The notes beneath the pieces are model-generated. The model had not been told where the DNA came from. It ran no database searches and was given only the letters and a program-made list of their open reading frames with translations. DNA of 64,000 nucleotides from Linyphia triangularis (Eukaryota; Arthropoda; Arachnida; Araneae; Linyphiidae): contig OZ021731.1 in NCBI GenBank assembly GCA_963978545.1, positions 58,267,242 to 58,331,241 of the forward strand, in the 5' to 3' direction. Each line of letters opens with the position of its first letter. Position 1 is the stretch's first letter. Below, piece by piece: positions 21,601 through 33,179 of the stretch. The position numbers and the translations under genes are program-made.

Positions 21601-22220
21601 ATAGCATTCTTGAGATACCGGATTTTTACTCTTGCAACTTTTTCATAGTTCCATAACACTTTAAAAAATTTCTTTTTTAAAAGTTAATCTTGGTCCACTC
21701 ATTATTTCTAATTTCACTCTGAAAGGAATGGAAAAAGCAAAAATTTATGACCCTTTAAAACAGTATTTGCATTTTTTGGGACACTTTGAGTTTTTAAAGA
21801 AAGGGGATTTTATAGTATCTTTTATGGTATCTGTAGTGATTACATAGTGATTTTAAAGTGGAAACTTTCAATGTGTTATGTAAAGAGTTCTTAGTGTAAA
21901 AAGTTCTCAAACTTTTATATATAGATGGCAGTAGAAGATCACTTCAAAAAGCACTAGGACACAGTTTGACTGATATGGAAGTGTATTTGAGACTAGTGGA
22001 ACCTTGTGGGGTGATTAGACCAACGCATTTCGACCTTTTAATAACGCCTGACGTTCCAGACACTCAACCTTTAAAAGTTTCATTGTTTCTATATCTAAGG
22101 TTAAAGCATTTCTTTGCATTATGTATAAAGCTTATGCATGGTTTACGTCAGTCACATGCTTTGTTTGCTAGACGATGAAATGTGTGCTGTTATTGGTTAA
22201 TGAAATCTGAAAATTCGAAT
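21601..22220. other. intergenic, nothing recognised
   Basis: Contains a 70-codon plus-strand open frame (21966-22178) with no start context, splice signals or familiar motif. I do not call it a gene. Confidence 0.4.
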
Positions 22221-22227
22221 TTATTTT

Positions 22228-22368
22228 GGTTGGTTGGTTGAGCTCCCGGCTGGGAGTGGAAAGGAAGGACTTTGTAAACTAGCACCTGCCTCCGCGTACA
22301 TATGTGAGAGAACCTCGTACATAATGTGAGAAAACTCTCTGGAACAGGTTGAGGTAAGAAGAGAAAAA
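22228..22368 (-). repeat. SINE-like repeat with CCAACC tail (reverse)
   Basis: On the minus strand it ends GCTCAACCAACCAACCAA, like the other SINE tails here. The body (GTGCTAGTTTACAAAGTCC, TCCCAGCCGGGAGCTC) belongs to neither SINE-1, SINE-2 nor SINE-3. Confidence 0.4.
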
Positions 22369-22842
22369 AAAAAAAGGGGGGGGGGCTGTTAAATAATTTC
22401 GGTGCAGAAAGAATTTTGTGATGTTGTCATTTCAATGCTTTCTCTGGGTGAGGACGTGAATCAGCGAGCCGCGTGGTGTCTTGCCCGTCACAAGTAAAAA
22501 AAAGAAAATTATTTTGAAGGTTATATTGAGATTGATCACAATAACGTTGCAAGTGATGCCATCCGGTAGTGCGTCACTCAAAATAACTCCTTGCATAATC
22601 TCCATTGTTATCAAGCTCATTAGGCTGAATATTATCAACACAAATACAGCATAGATACCCTTGGTGCGAATGTATTCTCGAAACTATTTGGCATCAATTG
22701 TCCAAAATGGGTTACATACGAAGTGACAACTATTGAGCTATATAAAATAAAAAATAGAATTTTCAAAAGTTACTGAGTTTAAAAATCTTAAGCAAATTTT
22801 AAAAGTAATTACAGATATTCGGATTCAATTTATGACATGTTC

Positions 22843-22935
22843 GATATACTTGCCATCATTGGCTATGATGTCGCGTAGACGAATAGCAAACACTCGCACA
22901 GTTCTCACTAACTTGGATCAAATTTTGAATTATTT
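22843..22935 (-). pseudogene. mariner-type transposase C-terminus
   Basis: Minus-strand reading KLVRTVRVFAIRLRDIIAN then GKYIEHVIN and a stop. It matches the characteristic last ~30 residues (R...I.NG..IEH) of arthropod mariner-type transposases. Only this tail is recognisable; the element continues toward higher coordinates in degenerate form. Confidence 0.55.
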
Positions 22936-23280
22936 TAACACTTGAACGGGTTGTCTTCAGCTTGTACTCAGTCACATTTTTTTTTTTTTTTGAGGCGCAA
23001 TTGTGTTGTAATGGTTCGAATAATAAGCCCTAAATTTCACCGAAAAATGGACAATAAGTGATCTAAAAAAATAAATAAACAAATAAACCAACATGCTCTG
23101 CATTCAACCGCCAAGCTTTAACTGGATCTTGTCAACGGTTCAAAAGTTATTAAGTTTTTTTTTATATAAACCTCAATGATAAATCCTGTGTAAACACACA
23201 GTATAATTCTGTAATTCAAATAATGCCTTTATAGAGGACTTTTTAACTGTTACTAACTCACAATATATTCCAAACCAACG

Positions 23281-23346
23281 AACTGGCGCAGTTTAGTCAA
23301 TCTTGGCTCTTGCGCCATTAAAATCCATGCAATCAATCAACCAAAC
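23281..23346 (+). repeat. SINE-3 3' end
   Basis: GGCGCAGTTTAGTCAATC, TTGGCTCTTGCGCCAT and a CAATCAATCAACC tail. Confidence 0.5.
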
Positions 23347-23478
23347 TAACTACAATTTGACGTGTGTCAACTTTTTTACTGGGCTTTGAACTTGGGGCAA
23401 GCAATCGACAAGCTACCCTTTCAATTTGCTCAGAATTTTGCAACAGCAAGGTATCTGTTATCAAACAATTCACATTAA

Positions 23479-23654
23479 TTGGTTTGTACAGTCAAAGTCT
23501 TATTTGTATGCACAATGATGGCTAATCAGGCCGGAACCTACAGATTAAAGTGGATTCCGTGCCACAACGAACGTCACTACTTATCCCGGGATACGAACCC
23601 AAAACCTTTGACATGCGAGACCGGATTTCTAACCACACAGCCATCAGGTGGGCC
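23479..23654 (-). mobile_element. SINE-2, reverse
   Basis: Minus strand: tRNA-like head with GTGTGGTTAGAAATC, a B box relative (GGTTCGTATCCCGGG in this orientation), body CTGTAGGTTCCGGCCTG and a ACAAACCAA tail. The short flanking repeat attcacatt lies on both sides. Confidence 0.8.
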
Positions 23655-24060
23655 CATTCACATTGGTAAACAAACGTATGGGACAATTAAGGGCTCTAAT
23701 GACCTAATAAATAAAGGCAACGATCTAGTGAGGCTATATGTTCTGGATTTGGTCCTGTCACCGAATACTGGTGTGTGGTATAATGGGGACTGTGTCACAT
23801 TAAATAGATCATGGCCTCAGTGCCCTCTTGTTGGTGTGGTGGAGGTGTAGAAAGAGGTATGCGCGATATGGTTTCAGTCTCATAATCTTATCTTAGATCA
23901 AAATTAGGAGGCGTATTTGGCTGTGATAAGAACTTCATAGTGGCAGAAATAGACAGTCGGAACCACGAAAACTAAAAATAAAAATAAACTAAACTAGGAT
24001 AATTGGTTAAAGCTTTCTTGTAGCACCAGCTGTAGCATTTCAGCCAAGGAATATCAAAAT
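23655..24060. other. unclassified, possibly repeat-derived
   Basis: A plus-strand frame stays open from the SINE to 23850 but starts inside the SINE. No start, splice context or motif supports a gene. Confidence 0.35.
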
Positions 24061-24067
24061 TTGTGCT

Positions 24068-24140
24068 TATCACTCTTCTGATCTGAAGTTACGCAATGCC
24101 GAGCGATATCATAAGTGCATTTCTCAAGGTATTTTGTATT
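24068..24140 (+). pseudogene. 5S rRNA-like relic
   Basis: The stretch CTTCTGATCT-GAAGTTACGCAATGCCGAGCG resembles the middle of eukaryotic 5S rRNA (the region of the internal promoter). After it comes ATAAGTGCAT in the place of TTAGTACTTGGAT. The remainder is not recognisable, so it is a fragment or a 5S-derived SINE head. Confidence 0.4.
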
Positions 24141-24361
24141 GTAAGTGTAAATTTAATTTATTTTAAATTATGATTAGTATTTGTAATTGGGCGTTGATCA
24201 TTTCTCTAGAAGGTTGAGGAACTTTCCTAAATAGTAGCACATTTTTTTAACAGCAAAATAAATTTGAAAGCTTCTATTTAAACTCAAAAAAGATTTTGTT
24301 CATTCGGCACTCTCGTTAACTTCAAAAATAAGATTTTGTTTTGCATTTCCAATCGTAAATC

Positions 24362-24432
24362 TTGGCGCAGTATGGCCCACGTGTTGCACTTGCACCGTCA
24401 AACTCCTACCAACCAACCAACCAACCAACCAA
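24362..24432 (+). repeat. SINE-3 3' end
   Basis: GGCGCAGTATGGCCCACG, TGTTGCACTTGCACCGTC and a five-fold ACCA tail. Confidence 0.55.
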
Positions 24433-25501
24433 ATCGTAAATTGTTGTTTAAATGTCACAACAACATTCAAAATTCTGAACTAAACAATCACTGTTAAATA
24501 AGAGATATTTTTAACTTTTTTAAAAAAAAGTTATACAATAGTACAGAATGTAAAAAATATTCTAAACTATGTCTACATCTTTTGTTTGCTCTAGTTTATT
24601 GAAAGAAAGAAAATTAAACACTAAGTACCCTTGTAATTATTGAAGGTTTTTTTTTTTTTTTTTTTTATAAAATGTGTATAGTTTAGATTGTACTCTAATA
24701 TAGTGAGCCGGTATTATAGTCTAATATAGTGCAATTTAGTCTTAATATAGTAAGAAGCCTGTACATAGGCCGGTCCTGTCTACCCGACTATCCTAAGCGC
24801 CAACATTCCCTCTACAAACTGCAAATTTTACAGACACGTACGATGTATAAAATAAAAGGTCCAGATTAAATTTCCACTCGGAAATTGAACGGGAAGTTAC
24901 GGTCGGCAATCGATTCACAATTCGTAGTAATACATTCTATAGACATGTGCCTTGTATAAATTTCAGTTTTTCGAAGAGATTAGAAGAATTGCATAAAATT
25001 CAACCAGAAAAGTTCTTCTTGAGTAACTTCTACAGGAAGTTTGCATCAAACCAGCAAATATATTGGCATTGAAATTCGATATTTGAAATTTTGAAACTTA
25101 TATTAAGTTATTTTAATCGAATTGTATTCTAAGAAACCTAATCTATAAAACCGTTTTTGCTATTATGTATGTGTGCTGCCAAATTTTATGTGTAATTGCA
25201 ACTTATTTAACTAATTTTGAGCTTGGATTGAGCTATCATAATGTTTGACCACTACAAAGAAACATCCATTTAGATCCATTGAATAACTTTTTTTGCCTTT
25301 TAGAACGCAGTCGACAACTACACTATCTGTCGAGTTTCAACTCAGTAGGAAGACAACAAGGGGGTCAATTAGTCCAAATTTGCCGGCCACGAACAAACAC
25401 AAAAACAAAATCGAAGTTAATGTAAAGGATTTAAAAATAGGATTAGGATTATCTTAATGAAGCTTTCAGATATACTGCATAAACTCTTTTGCAATTATTA
25501 A

Positions 25502-25543
<42 letters not shown>

Positions 25544-25800
25544 GGAAACAATTATATAAAATTGTATGTTTATCTCTAGAGTAAGCAGATTTATTAGAAC
25601 CAAAACTATAAGCCATCATTAGGATTCCATTTATGCCTGCTGTACTGGTTGATCCTCACTACCAATTAATTTAATTTGAGAAGTTTTGATTTTTTTTTAA
25701 TTGATAGACAATAGAAATATTTCTAGTGATCTTGCTTCTAGATTGGATATGGTTGGTTATTGACTTTTAACTGAAGAAGGCTTAACAAGTATCATAGAGA
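24433..25800. other. AT-rich intergenic, T-runs
   Basis: T-runs at 24647-24666 and 25504-25542 (about 40 T). TCTAATATAGTG-type short tandem units lie near 24690-24750. No gene recognised. Confidence 0.5.
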
Positions 25801-25807
25801 TCTGTCC

Positions 25808-25971
25808 ATCTGATGATTGTGTGGTTAGAGCTCTGACCACGCATCACAAAGGTGCCGGATTCGAATCCCGGATTAGGCATGGATGTTCGTTGTGGTTCGG
25901 AGTCCACGTTAACCTCTAGGTCCCGGTCTAATTAGCCATCATTGCGTATAAACCAACCAACCATAGATATC
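25808..25971 (+). mobile_element. SINE-2
   Basis: Head GATTGTGTGGTTAGAGC, B box GGATTCGAATCCCGG, body TCTAGGTCCCGGTCT and a ACCAACCA tail. catagagatct / catagatatct flanks it. Confidence 0.85.
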
Positions 25972-26002
25972 TATATATTTATCTCGCATATATATTTATC
26001 AT

Positions 26003-26150
26003 ATGCACAATGGCGGTAAATAAGGCTGGGACCTACAGCTTAAACGTGTATTCCGAATCACAACGAACATCCATCCCTAATTCGGAATTCGAATCCCGCA
26101 CCGTTAGCATGTGTAGCCAGAGTGCTAATCACACAGCCATCAGATGGGCT
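26003..26150 (-). mobile_element. SINE-2, reverse, lacking its tail
   Basis: Minus strand carries the SINE-2 head (GATGGCTGTGTGATTAGC), B box and body. The 3' tail is missing. It lies tail-to-tail with the preceding copy, 30 bp away. Confidence 0.75.
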
Positions 26151-26328
26151 AGAATCGCTAATGATATATCCAGAAGTAACAGCTAAAAATAATGAAAATG
26201 GAAGCAAATATGGAGATAATACGGAAAGTTAGTCAATAATTGAGATGGCAGGAAGTGTGCAGTTTTAATAATCTTGCTCTGGAAAATTTTCAAGCACTTA
26301 ATCAACCTCCAAAAAGTTTTGTTTAGAT

Positions 26329-26380
26329 GAGTGGTTCCCAACCTTTTTGGTTGTGCGGACCACCTCTTTTGTAAAAAGAG
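26329..26380 (+). mobile_element. possible hAT-type terminus
   Basis: GAGTGGTTCCCAACC, TTTTTGG, then GCGGACCACC has the look of hAT element ends (CAGNGGTTCCCAA). I did not find the matching other end. Confidence 0.35.
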
Positions 26381-26974
26381 ACTTTGAGGCCCACTATCTA
26401 ATAGAATATGCGCATGTGCGTGCTCTAGTAAGTAGTAAAACATACTGTGCAGGAAAAGTTAACCAATATAGATATATTTTATAAAGAAAGGAACTTTATT
26501 CTATTCACTTTGTTGACACAACTACTAGAAAACAAACAAACAAAAAAGTGGTCAAAGTTAAAAAAAACAAAAAGTCAATGTGATATTTGACATTGTTTGT
26601 CCCTCATGAGAGTCAATGTCTGGATTAAAACTGGATAGCTATTAGAGCAAGACCGGTTGATTTAGAGTAGGGGCGAGGCAAGAAATGTCCTTCTAAAAAA
26701 AGTTACAATACATCAAATGAAGATTTCTTTCTCCCTGAATCCACTGTTGAAAGTGGAGCTAAACTGCTTTCCCCAACCATAAACAACCTGGCGAGAGCTT
26801 TTTTCGTGATAGACGGCTGTTTTACCTCTACTCAAATTTTTTTTTTTAAAAACAACTTTAATAATTTGTATTGTGTGTTAGCTTATCACCTTTGGTAAAA
26901 GACAAATTAACTTTATTGAAAACTCTTAAATCAACTTTTCAGTGCCTTAAATGAAATAATGTCAGTTAAAATAA
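26381..26974. other. intergenic, nothing recognised
   Basis: AT-rich; may be the interior of the hAT-like element beginning at 26329. No coding frame. Confidence 0.35.
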
Positions 26975-27139
26975 TTGGTTGGTTTGTACACTCAACGACC
27001 TATTTTTTTACACAATGACTAATCAGGCCAGGATATAAAGCTTAACGTGGATTCCGAAACACAGCGTCATCCATACCTAACCCAGGATTCGAACCAGGCA
27101 TCTTTGGCACTAATGGCCAGAGCTCTCACCCAGAGGATC
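26975..27139 (-). mobile_element. SINE-2, reverse
   Basis: Tail TTGGTTGGTTTGTACA, body with GACTAATCAGGCC, B box relative GGATTCGAACC and head AGAGCTCT are all visible in reverse. Confidence 0.8.
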
Positions 27140-27690
27140 GTGGACGCTTAACCATGGAGAATAATTTCCAGTTCATATAATACTTGTGACACTCTATATG
27201 TATCCCCGAACTGTACTACTAACGCCATCTCTGGACATGGTGAAGACCTACTTAGAGTAGATAATTATTCAAATTGATTCTATCAGTTGAGGAATTCCCC
27301 CCAGAACTGTATATGATCCCAGTATAATTGTATTAATGTTAATTTTATGGTGTGTGACTTGTAAATAATTATTTTGTGTTTATATCTTATTAAATTTGTA
27401 ACATCACACCGTTGATGGATATTATCTTGAGTCACCCATTCATCATATGCTCTTTTTAGTGAATGACACTAGATTGATGAGTAGGATATATTGGATTTCT
27501 TTTAAATCAAGCACTAACTACACAAGGACTATATTACACCAGAACATCGTTTAACAGCATCTGAGAGTCTGAATAGTCTCTACGATGTCTACAAACTTTG
27601 AGAAAAGATTGCACACTGAAAGGCAGAATGCACGCCTAGCATTTAAAAGGTCTAGAAATCGAGCATCTGGAATTCTCTGCAGTCTTTATC
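27140..27690. other. intergenic, nothing recognised
   Basis: No gene, SINE or terminal repeat identified. Confidence 0.45.
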
Positions 27691-27691
27691 T

Positions 27692-27735
27692 TTAACACGT
27701 TCACGCCGGCGCGTACCACCGGTGGCCCGCACTAG
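27692..27735 (+). mobile_element. possible piggyBac-like terminus
   Basis: TTAACACGTTCACGCC then the palindromic GTACCACCGGTGG: a TTAA site followed by a self-complementary end. The element is cut off by the SINE fragment that follows. Confidence 0.35.
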
Positions 27736-27745
27736 ACTGTCTCAT

Positions 27746-27786
27746 CGTGTTGCTGACGGCGCCAGATAATCTGAATACAACCAACC
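27746..27786 (+). repeat. SINE-1 3' fragment
   Basis: CGTGTTGCTGACGGCGCC, AGATAATCTGAATACAACC. Only the last 40 bp of SINE-1. Confidence 0.8.
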
Positions 27787-27930
27787 CTAGCGTAGCTCTT
27801 TTGCATGAAAACCAGAAAAGTAAACCGGCTAACAATGGATAAGAAATGTCACAAAGTTGTAGGAAAAACAAGTTTTTACCCGTTATTTACTGTCCCGTAT
27901 GTTTTCTTATGCTAGTGTATTATTGTGAAC

Positions 27931-28171
27931 GCTTTGAGATCCATTGGGACTTTAAAATCCACTTCCATAAATTTCTTTGTTCATTTGCTGGAGGGCAGCA
28001 CAAACGTATTTCTCTTTGGAAGCTTTCTAGAGAGAGTAAATAAAATGATGCAAGACCAAGATGGATGACTAGAAGATAAAAAATATCTTCCATGTGTTTA
28101 TTATACAAAGAGAAATAAGCTTGTATTGCAACGAACTTTATAGGAGCGGATATCAAAGTCCAATAGGTTTT
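27931..28171. mobile_element. MITE-B, copy 1
   Basis: Inverted ends: TTTGAGATCCATTGGGAC, then TAAAATCCACTTCCAT; mirrored by GGATATCAAAGTCCAATAGG. The same element occurs at 49054-49291 and its duplicate. It abuts the TTAA-type element directly. Confidence 0.65.
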
Positions 28172-29060
28172 AACCCTTTGCACTCGTATGTCCCCGTACG
28201 GGGGACATCGCATCTGTATTGGGCAAACTGTAATAACTTAACCAAAACATTTCTGTTCGAAGTATTTCTAAGTTGATTTGCTTTGGTGGAGGTGCCGACA
28301 TTACGGTCCGCCTCTAAATATTGTTTATATAGTTTGTTCATATTACATTTCTTAGATTTTTTAACCTTTTGACTCCGTACCATTCTGGACGGCTACCAAC
28401 AGCTCAGCCCTAGTGTTGTCCTTGCGCCAGTAAATTTCAACAAACCCAACCATCGACAAACTCTCCTTATCACTCCTTTCAAGTGGCGCAGAAAAGTGCT
28501 CAGACTGTCGTGAAAAAACACTTCTCACTTTCTCTTTTGACACAAAACCTAGCTGAAATGTGTTTTTTTTTTTTATATAACTTGGTAATTTTATCATATT
28601 TTGATTTGATTTCTTGTACCATTTCAAGAGAAAACTTCACGGAAACATGTATTTCTCAAAAAATTGTGCTGGAAAAGGTTAATTCTCCGTAATCACTAAT
28701 AAACTTTAATGTCCCCTGAGAGGGCACATCCGAGTGATATGCTAGATTACGATGTCCCCTGAGAAGGGACAGCGGAATGCAAAGGGTCAATGCGGTGTAG
28801 TGTAATATACTTAAGTAATCTTAGTCGTTTCAATAAATTATTTTGACTCGTTGAAAAATAAAATATTATGTGGCCACATTCTCATCCTAAGTCAAGGGGT
28901 GTATTCAGGGGTTATATATTTAAATTTTTGATTTAAGGGTAAACCTTCTTGTTAAATTGGAACACATTATCATAAAAAAAATTCATCTTGATTGAACATA
29001 AAAAAAATTCCGAATTATTTGCTAACTTTCTATAGCATAATTACGAGTGCAAAGGGTAAA
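28170..29060. mobile_element. TTAA-type (piggyBac-like) element, copy 2
   Basis: TTAA (28170-28173), then CCCTTTGCACTCGTATG. The end TACGAGTGCAAAGGG is at 29042-29056. Just inside the left end is a GTCCCC...GGGGAC palindrome. An additional internal right-type terminus (GATGTCCCCTGAGAAG, then GGAATGCAAAGGGTCAA) ends at about 28790 and is absent from copy 1. Minus-strand open fragments occur but no intact transposase. Confidence 0.65.
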
Positions 29061-29205
29061 AGCGTTTAAATTAATATAATACCATAATAAAAGCGAAAGG
29101 ACTTATAAGTCCCATCAGTAAATAAAAGGTTAAAGTTACCAGCGTATTGTGCTATTTCGATATTTTTAGATAATCAGCTTGATTATAAAGTGTTTTCTCT
29201 TTCAG

Positions 29206-29397
29206 GCGGAATCGGGGGAAGTTTCCATCGAACCTAGTTGGCAATCATGGCTCGTCTTCTGTCTATTCATGCTGGGATCCATTCTCCTTGCCGCATCTGG
29301 AGTCTACTTTCAAAAGATCTACATTAATCTCTCGGCTATTTTCTGTTTCACAATATGTACTGTAGGCTTTGGAATGTCAGCTGTGGCACTCGTAGCA
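29206..29397 (+). CDS. gene D membrane exon
   Basis: 64 codons from cctttcag-type acceptor (ttcag, 29201-29205) to donor gtaagg at 29398, phase 0 both ends. It encodes AESGEVSIEPSWQSW, a hydrophobic segment (about residues 16-34), a short loop FQKIYIN and a second hydrophobic segment running to the donor (TVGFGMSAVALVA). Same plan as the exon 2 of genes B and C, without obvious sequence identity. The start exon was not found; the region upstream is filled by MITE-B and the TTAA-type element. Confidence 0.68.
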
Positions 29398-29479
29398 GTA
29401 AGGATTTTTATACTTGATGAGCAATCTCCTGTATTTCTCATTCCTATAAACACTCTATTGCATGGAGTTATATAGTCAG

Positions 29480-29662
29480 TCCAGTAAAGTTTCTTATCAC
29501 CAACTTTTATACGCCGACAGCTATTATCAGAAAAGCTGTGCATACTATCAGTCTATCGAAAGAATGGCTCCCGGCAGGTTATCTAATGGCGATTTGTATA
29601 AAAAAAATGACCCACTGACTTATAGTTTGGGTGATTCATTGATGCCCAAGCCTGTAAAGTAG
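29480..29662 (+). CDS. gene D: possible short alternative tail exon
   Basis: If the 82-bp stretch 29398-29479 (gtaagg...gtcag, pyrimidine-rich middle) is an intron, the frame continues phase 0 for 60 codons to TAG. The peptide is Tyr-rich (SYHQLLYADSYYQKS, CAYYQS) and ends DSLMPKPVK. This would give a short two-membrane-segment protein instead of the long-tailed one. The open frame and its protein-like composition could also be chance. Confidence 0.4.
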   Translation, partial: SSKVSYHQLLYADSYYQKSCAYYQSIERMAPGRLSNGDLYKKNDPLTYSLGDSLMPKPVK

Positions 29663-29835
29663 ATATTTTTCTCCTGATATTCGATGTGCAAAAAAAAAAA
29701 ATTCCATAGTAACAGACAACACTAGAAAAGCTGGGGAGAGGTATTCTTGTGATAGGCACATACAGTATAATGTATCATTGTTTGTTTATATCATGTGTAT
29801 TTACGTATACTGTTGATGGCCAAACAAAAAAAAAA

Positions 29836-30912
29836 TTTCGAAATAATTTTGGGAATAGTGCGGAAAAGTTGCCTAATGGGTCAATTAGAATACACACAAA
29901 ATTTCGTCAATTTTGCTCAATATCTAGCTGCGCCCCTCTGGCATTGAAAATATAAAAAGTGACAAAAAAATGCACTTTAAAGCCATATTTTGGGAAATTT
30001 TGGATTTTTTTTACAAAACCTGCTTTGGTATAGCACGGAATATTTGCCTAATGTATCGTGGAACTCGCCCATTTTGCTCAATATTTAGTTACTACCCTTT
30101 TGCTTTGAACAAAAATGCGCCTAAATGTAGCAAAATCGTAACAGATTCGACGTTAGGGGAGGGGATCAAAAAATTGTTTTTTCGAAATCGGTCTTGGAAT
30201 AGCGTGAAAAAGTTACCTAATGGGTCAGTTAAAACGCACAAAAAATTTCGTCAATTTTGTTCAATTTCTAGCCGCGCACCTCTGGCATTGAAAATGTCCA
30301 AAAAATGCACTTTTAAACCATTTTTTTTTAAATTTGAGGAAATTCTTTTTTAAAAATGGTATTGGCATAGCATGGAATAGTTGTCTAATGTGTCAGAACA
30401 CACACAAAATTTCGTCCATTTTGATTAGTATTTAGCCGCGCCCCTTTTGCTACAAGTAAAAATGTGTCTAAATGTCACAAAATCGTAAGATTAGACGTTA
30501 GGGTGGACCAAATTTATTTTTTTATTTTTTAAAATTTATCTTGGCATAGAGAGGAAAAGTTGCATAATGGATCGGTTAAAACGCATACAAAATTTCGTCA
30601 ATTTTGTTCAATATCTACCCGCGTTCCTCTGGCATCAAAAATGTCCATAATATACAAAAAAAATGCACTTTTAAGCCAATTTTTGAGCGATTACATAAAT
30701 TTTTTTAAATACCAGCATTTGCATAACGCGGAATGGTTACATAATGGATCAGTTAGAATACTCAAAGTTTCATCCATTTTGATCGGAATCTAGGGGCGCC
30801 CCTTTGAGTAAAAGTTTAAAAATAAGGATGAAAAGCAGCGTACTTTGAATGGGTCCCTTAGAAACTACATATAAGTGTCGTCAATGTTGCTCAATATCTA
30901 ACTACTCCTGGC
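29836..30912 (+). repeat. tandem array of two alternating units, about 175 bp each
   Basis: Two related units alternate about three and a half times. Type 1 carries GAAAAGTTGCCTAATGGGTC, AATTTCGTCAATTTTG and CCTCTGGCATTGAAAAT. Type 2 carries GGAATAGTTGTCTAATG, TTTAGCCGCGCCCCTTTTGC and GACGTTAGG. The higher-order period is therefore about 350 bp. Confidence 0.8.
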
Positions 30913-31101
30913 ATTTCAAAGATCACAAAAATAAATAATATGCCTATTAAAAATCAGAAGTATATTTATAGTATAAAACTTATTTATATTTAGAAATCGA
31001 GAAATTCAAATATTATAAAGTAAAAAAGAGTAGGCATAAAATGCTTATAAAGTGTAGTTTTCAGAATAGTACTGTCCCTTGTTGTCAAATGTTGGAAGTT
31101 C

Positions 31102-31490
31102 TCATCTTGCTTCAATCTTAGCCAGTATATAACAGTCTTTTGCCGCATCACCACTAACTTTAGTTAAAGCTTCAGATATGAGTTTAAACACATCTCTCGA
31201 CTGCTTGAGTGTGACATGGAAAATTCTCAAATGGTTTATAGGAACCTGTTCTTGCCACATATCTTCCAATTCTTTATCTTCTCTATACATTGTAAGCGGT
31301 GGTTCTGTTATGGTGTGCTTTGACCAGTCGATGAGAACAATGTAATCAACGGCATTAAAGTTGAGTTCGGTAGGTTTTGAAAAATTGTACCTATGTATAA
31401 TATACATCTGTACCGAAAATCCAACCGATGAGCTTCGTATATAATCGTAAAATTTGTGATTCCGATTTATGCACCAATGTGGCGCGGCTA
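31102..31490 (-). pseudogene. repeat-derived ORF fragment
   Basis: Minus-strand frame reading ELNFNAVDYIVLIDWSK, ITEPPLTMYRE, then LISEALTKVSGDAAKD and LAKIEAR. It resembles a type of uncharacterised ORF I recall as multi-copy in arthropod genomes (pattern FNxxxYxxLIDW...TEPPLT...S..VxG...RD..I...). It sits between the direct array and its inverted copy and reads on into the array. I do not know the function. Confidence 0.4.
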
Positions 31491-31775
31491 AATATTGAGC
31501 AAAATGGACGAAATTTTGTGTGTGTTCCAACTGATACATTAAACAACTATTCTATGCTATACTAATGCCGATTTTTTAAAATAATTTACAAAATTTCCCA
31601 AAAAATGGCTTAAAAGTGCATTTTTTTTTGTCACTTTTTACATTTTCAATGCCAGAGGGGCGCGGCTAGATATTGAGCAAAATTGACGAAATTTTGTGTG
31701 TGTTCTAATTGACCCATTAGGCAACTTTTCCGCGCTATTCCCAAATCGATTTTGAAAAAAAGGTTTTTCGGCCCA
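31487..31775 (-). repeat. inverted portion of the alternating array
   Basis: Reverse complement of one type-2 and one type-1 unit (GCGGCTAGATATTGAGC, GACGAAATTTTGTGTG). Together with 29836-30912 it forms a large inverted repeat around the minus-strand ORF fragment. Confidence 0.8.
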
Positions 31776-33179
31776 CCCTACAGTTGAGTCACGAAAAGCC
31801 TTAGAAATGAACTATTCGACGTCAATAGACAGGTACATCAACAACGCTATTTATTTCAGGTTTTTAGTGACTACTTTCTCATTTCTGATTGTATTGATTG
31901 CATTTCCTAACTCCACACAGTGTCGGTAAGCGCAAACAAATTAGTGTAGGTTCAATTTAAAGCATTCATTGAATAAAAAGTGTAATTTTTTATTAAATCG
32001 ATATTGCTCGGCATTTTTGCAATTGACTATATTCGCGCCTATTGTACAGTATTTGAAATAGTCCTCTTTACCTCTTGGTGGCATTATAGGCCGTTTTATA
32101 GAATAGCGCATGGTCATTTTACTGTGCATAGACACAAGTTTTAAGGCAATAGCTGTCAGTTTAAAATATCAAAGATGGTGGCACAGGACATTGCTGGATA
32201 TCCTGTACTTATAGATTTTAATACTTGACATAGGATAAGTTTTAGTTTAACCTTTAGAGTTATCAATTCAAAAGCTGTCTCACATAGCCGATCTAATTGA
32301 AACTAATTTGCTTACCTTAAAGCGATTAGCTAAACGAAGAGCTTTCTGAATTTACTTCATTGATCATGTTTCGTCACCATTGTGTCACCTTAACAAACAA
32401 ATTTGGTATTCAACTTGATGCCCTGACGCTAACCCAATGGTGAAGAGCTGCTTATGTTCATAATATGACAAGGTACTAAGTATTTCGCTGAATGTTGGTA
32501 TTTGAACCATATCGATCCGGACTTTTCTAGCTTAAGTGATATTGAAATATTTGCATGTGAGTTGCTTTAAATTATTTCTTGTGTCTTGACTCTCGTGGCT
32601 AGCATTATAGTTAACACTAATTTTAAAGTCACTACTTGAATAAAACCGATTGTCAAGACTGTAATTCAAAAGCACACTCCGACTGAAAATTATATACTTA
32701 TTCAATAAGAAATTGGAGATGTTGCCTTATAAGCCTGTTTAACTATTATATATGTATATCTAAGAAAAGTACATTTGTGTTATACTTTAAAGGGAAACGC
32801 CAATATTTCTTTGCCCCATAGACCTAATAATTTTTGGTCCATATCTGCTGAAGTGTTGATTTAAAGCGTAATTTTTTTTTTATATCTGGTACAACGACAG
32901 TATAGTTAAATATTAAAAACATTTTAAGGAAAAATAACGGGTATGTATCTTTGCTACACTTTAAAAAGTGTTTATATGTTAGCGTATAAAAACTTAACTG
33001 AAAAAAGTAGTTTATTTTTTTTAACATTTTGTTGATAATATTCAGACGTTTTCAAATAAAACTTCTGCATATATTAATGTCAAAACAAGTAAATATTTGG
33101 GTTATAAAGTTGAAAAAGACTGGTGATCTCTTTTAAGCTTTGCTTTTAAATGTTTTAAATTCAATGTTTTTATTTTTAG

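Larger units (their letters stand above)
29398..33179. other. gene D long intron
   Basis: 3782 bp if the membrane exon splices to 33180. It contains the possible short tail exon, the alternating tandem array (29836-30912), a repeat-derived minus-strand frame and an inverted piece of the array. From 31776 to 33179 I see nothing recognisable. Confidence 0.55.

Noticed and set aside
23479..23850. 123-codon plus-strand frame
   Set aside because: Its first half is a reversed SINE-2; the rest has no supporting signal.
24096..24140. A 15-codon ATG exon followed by gtaagt, a possible gene D start exon
   Set aside because: The sequence overlaps the 5S rRNA-like stretch and lies 5 kb from the next exon; phase and donor alone are not enough.
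25504..25542. Long T-run as a CRISPR-, origin- or terminator-like signal
   Set aside because: Simple homopolymer in AT-rich eukaryotic DNA; similar runs occur at 19743 and 56130.
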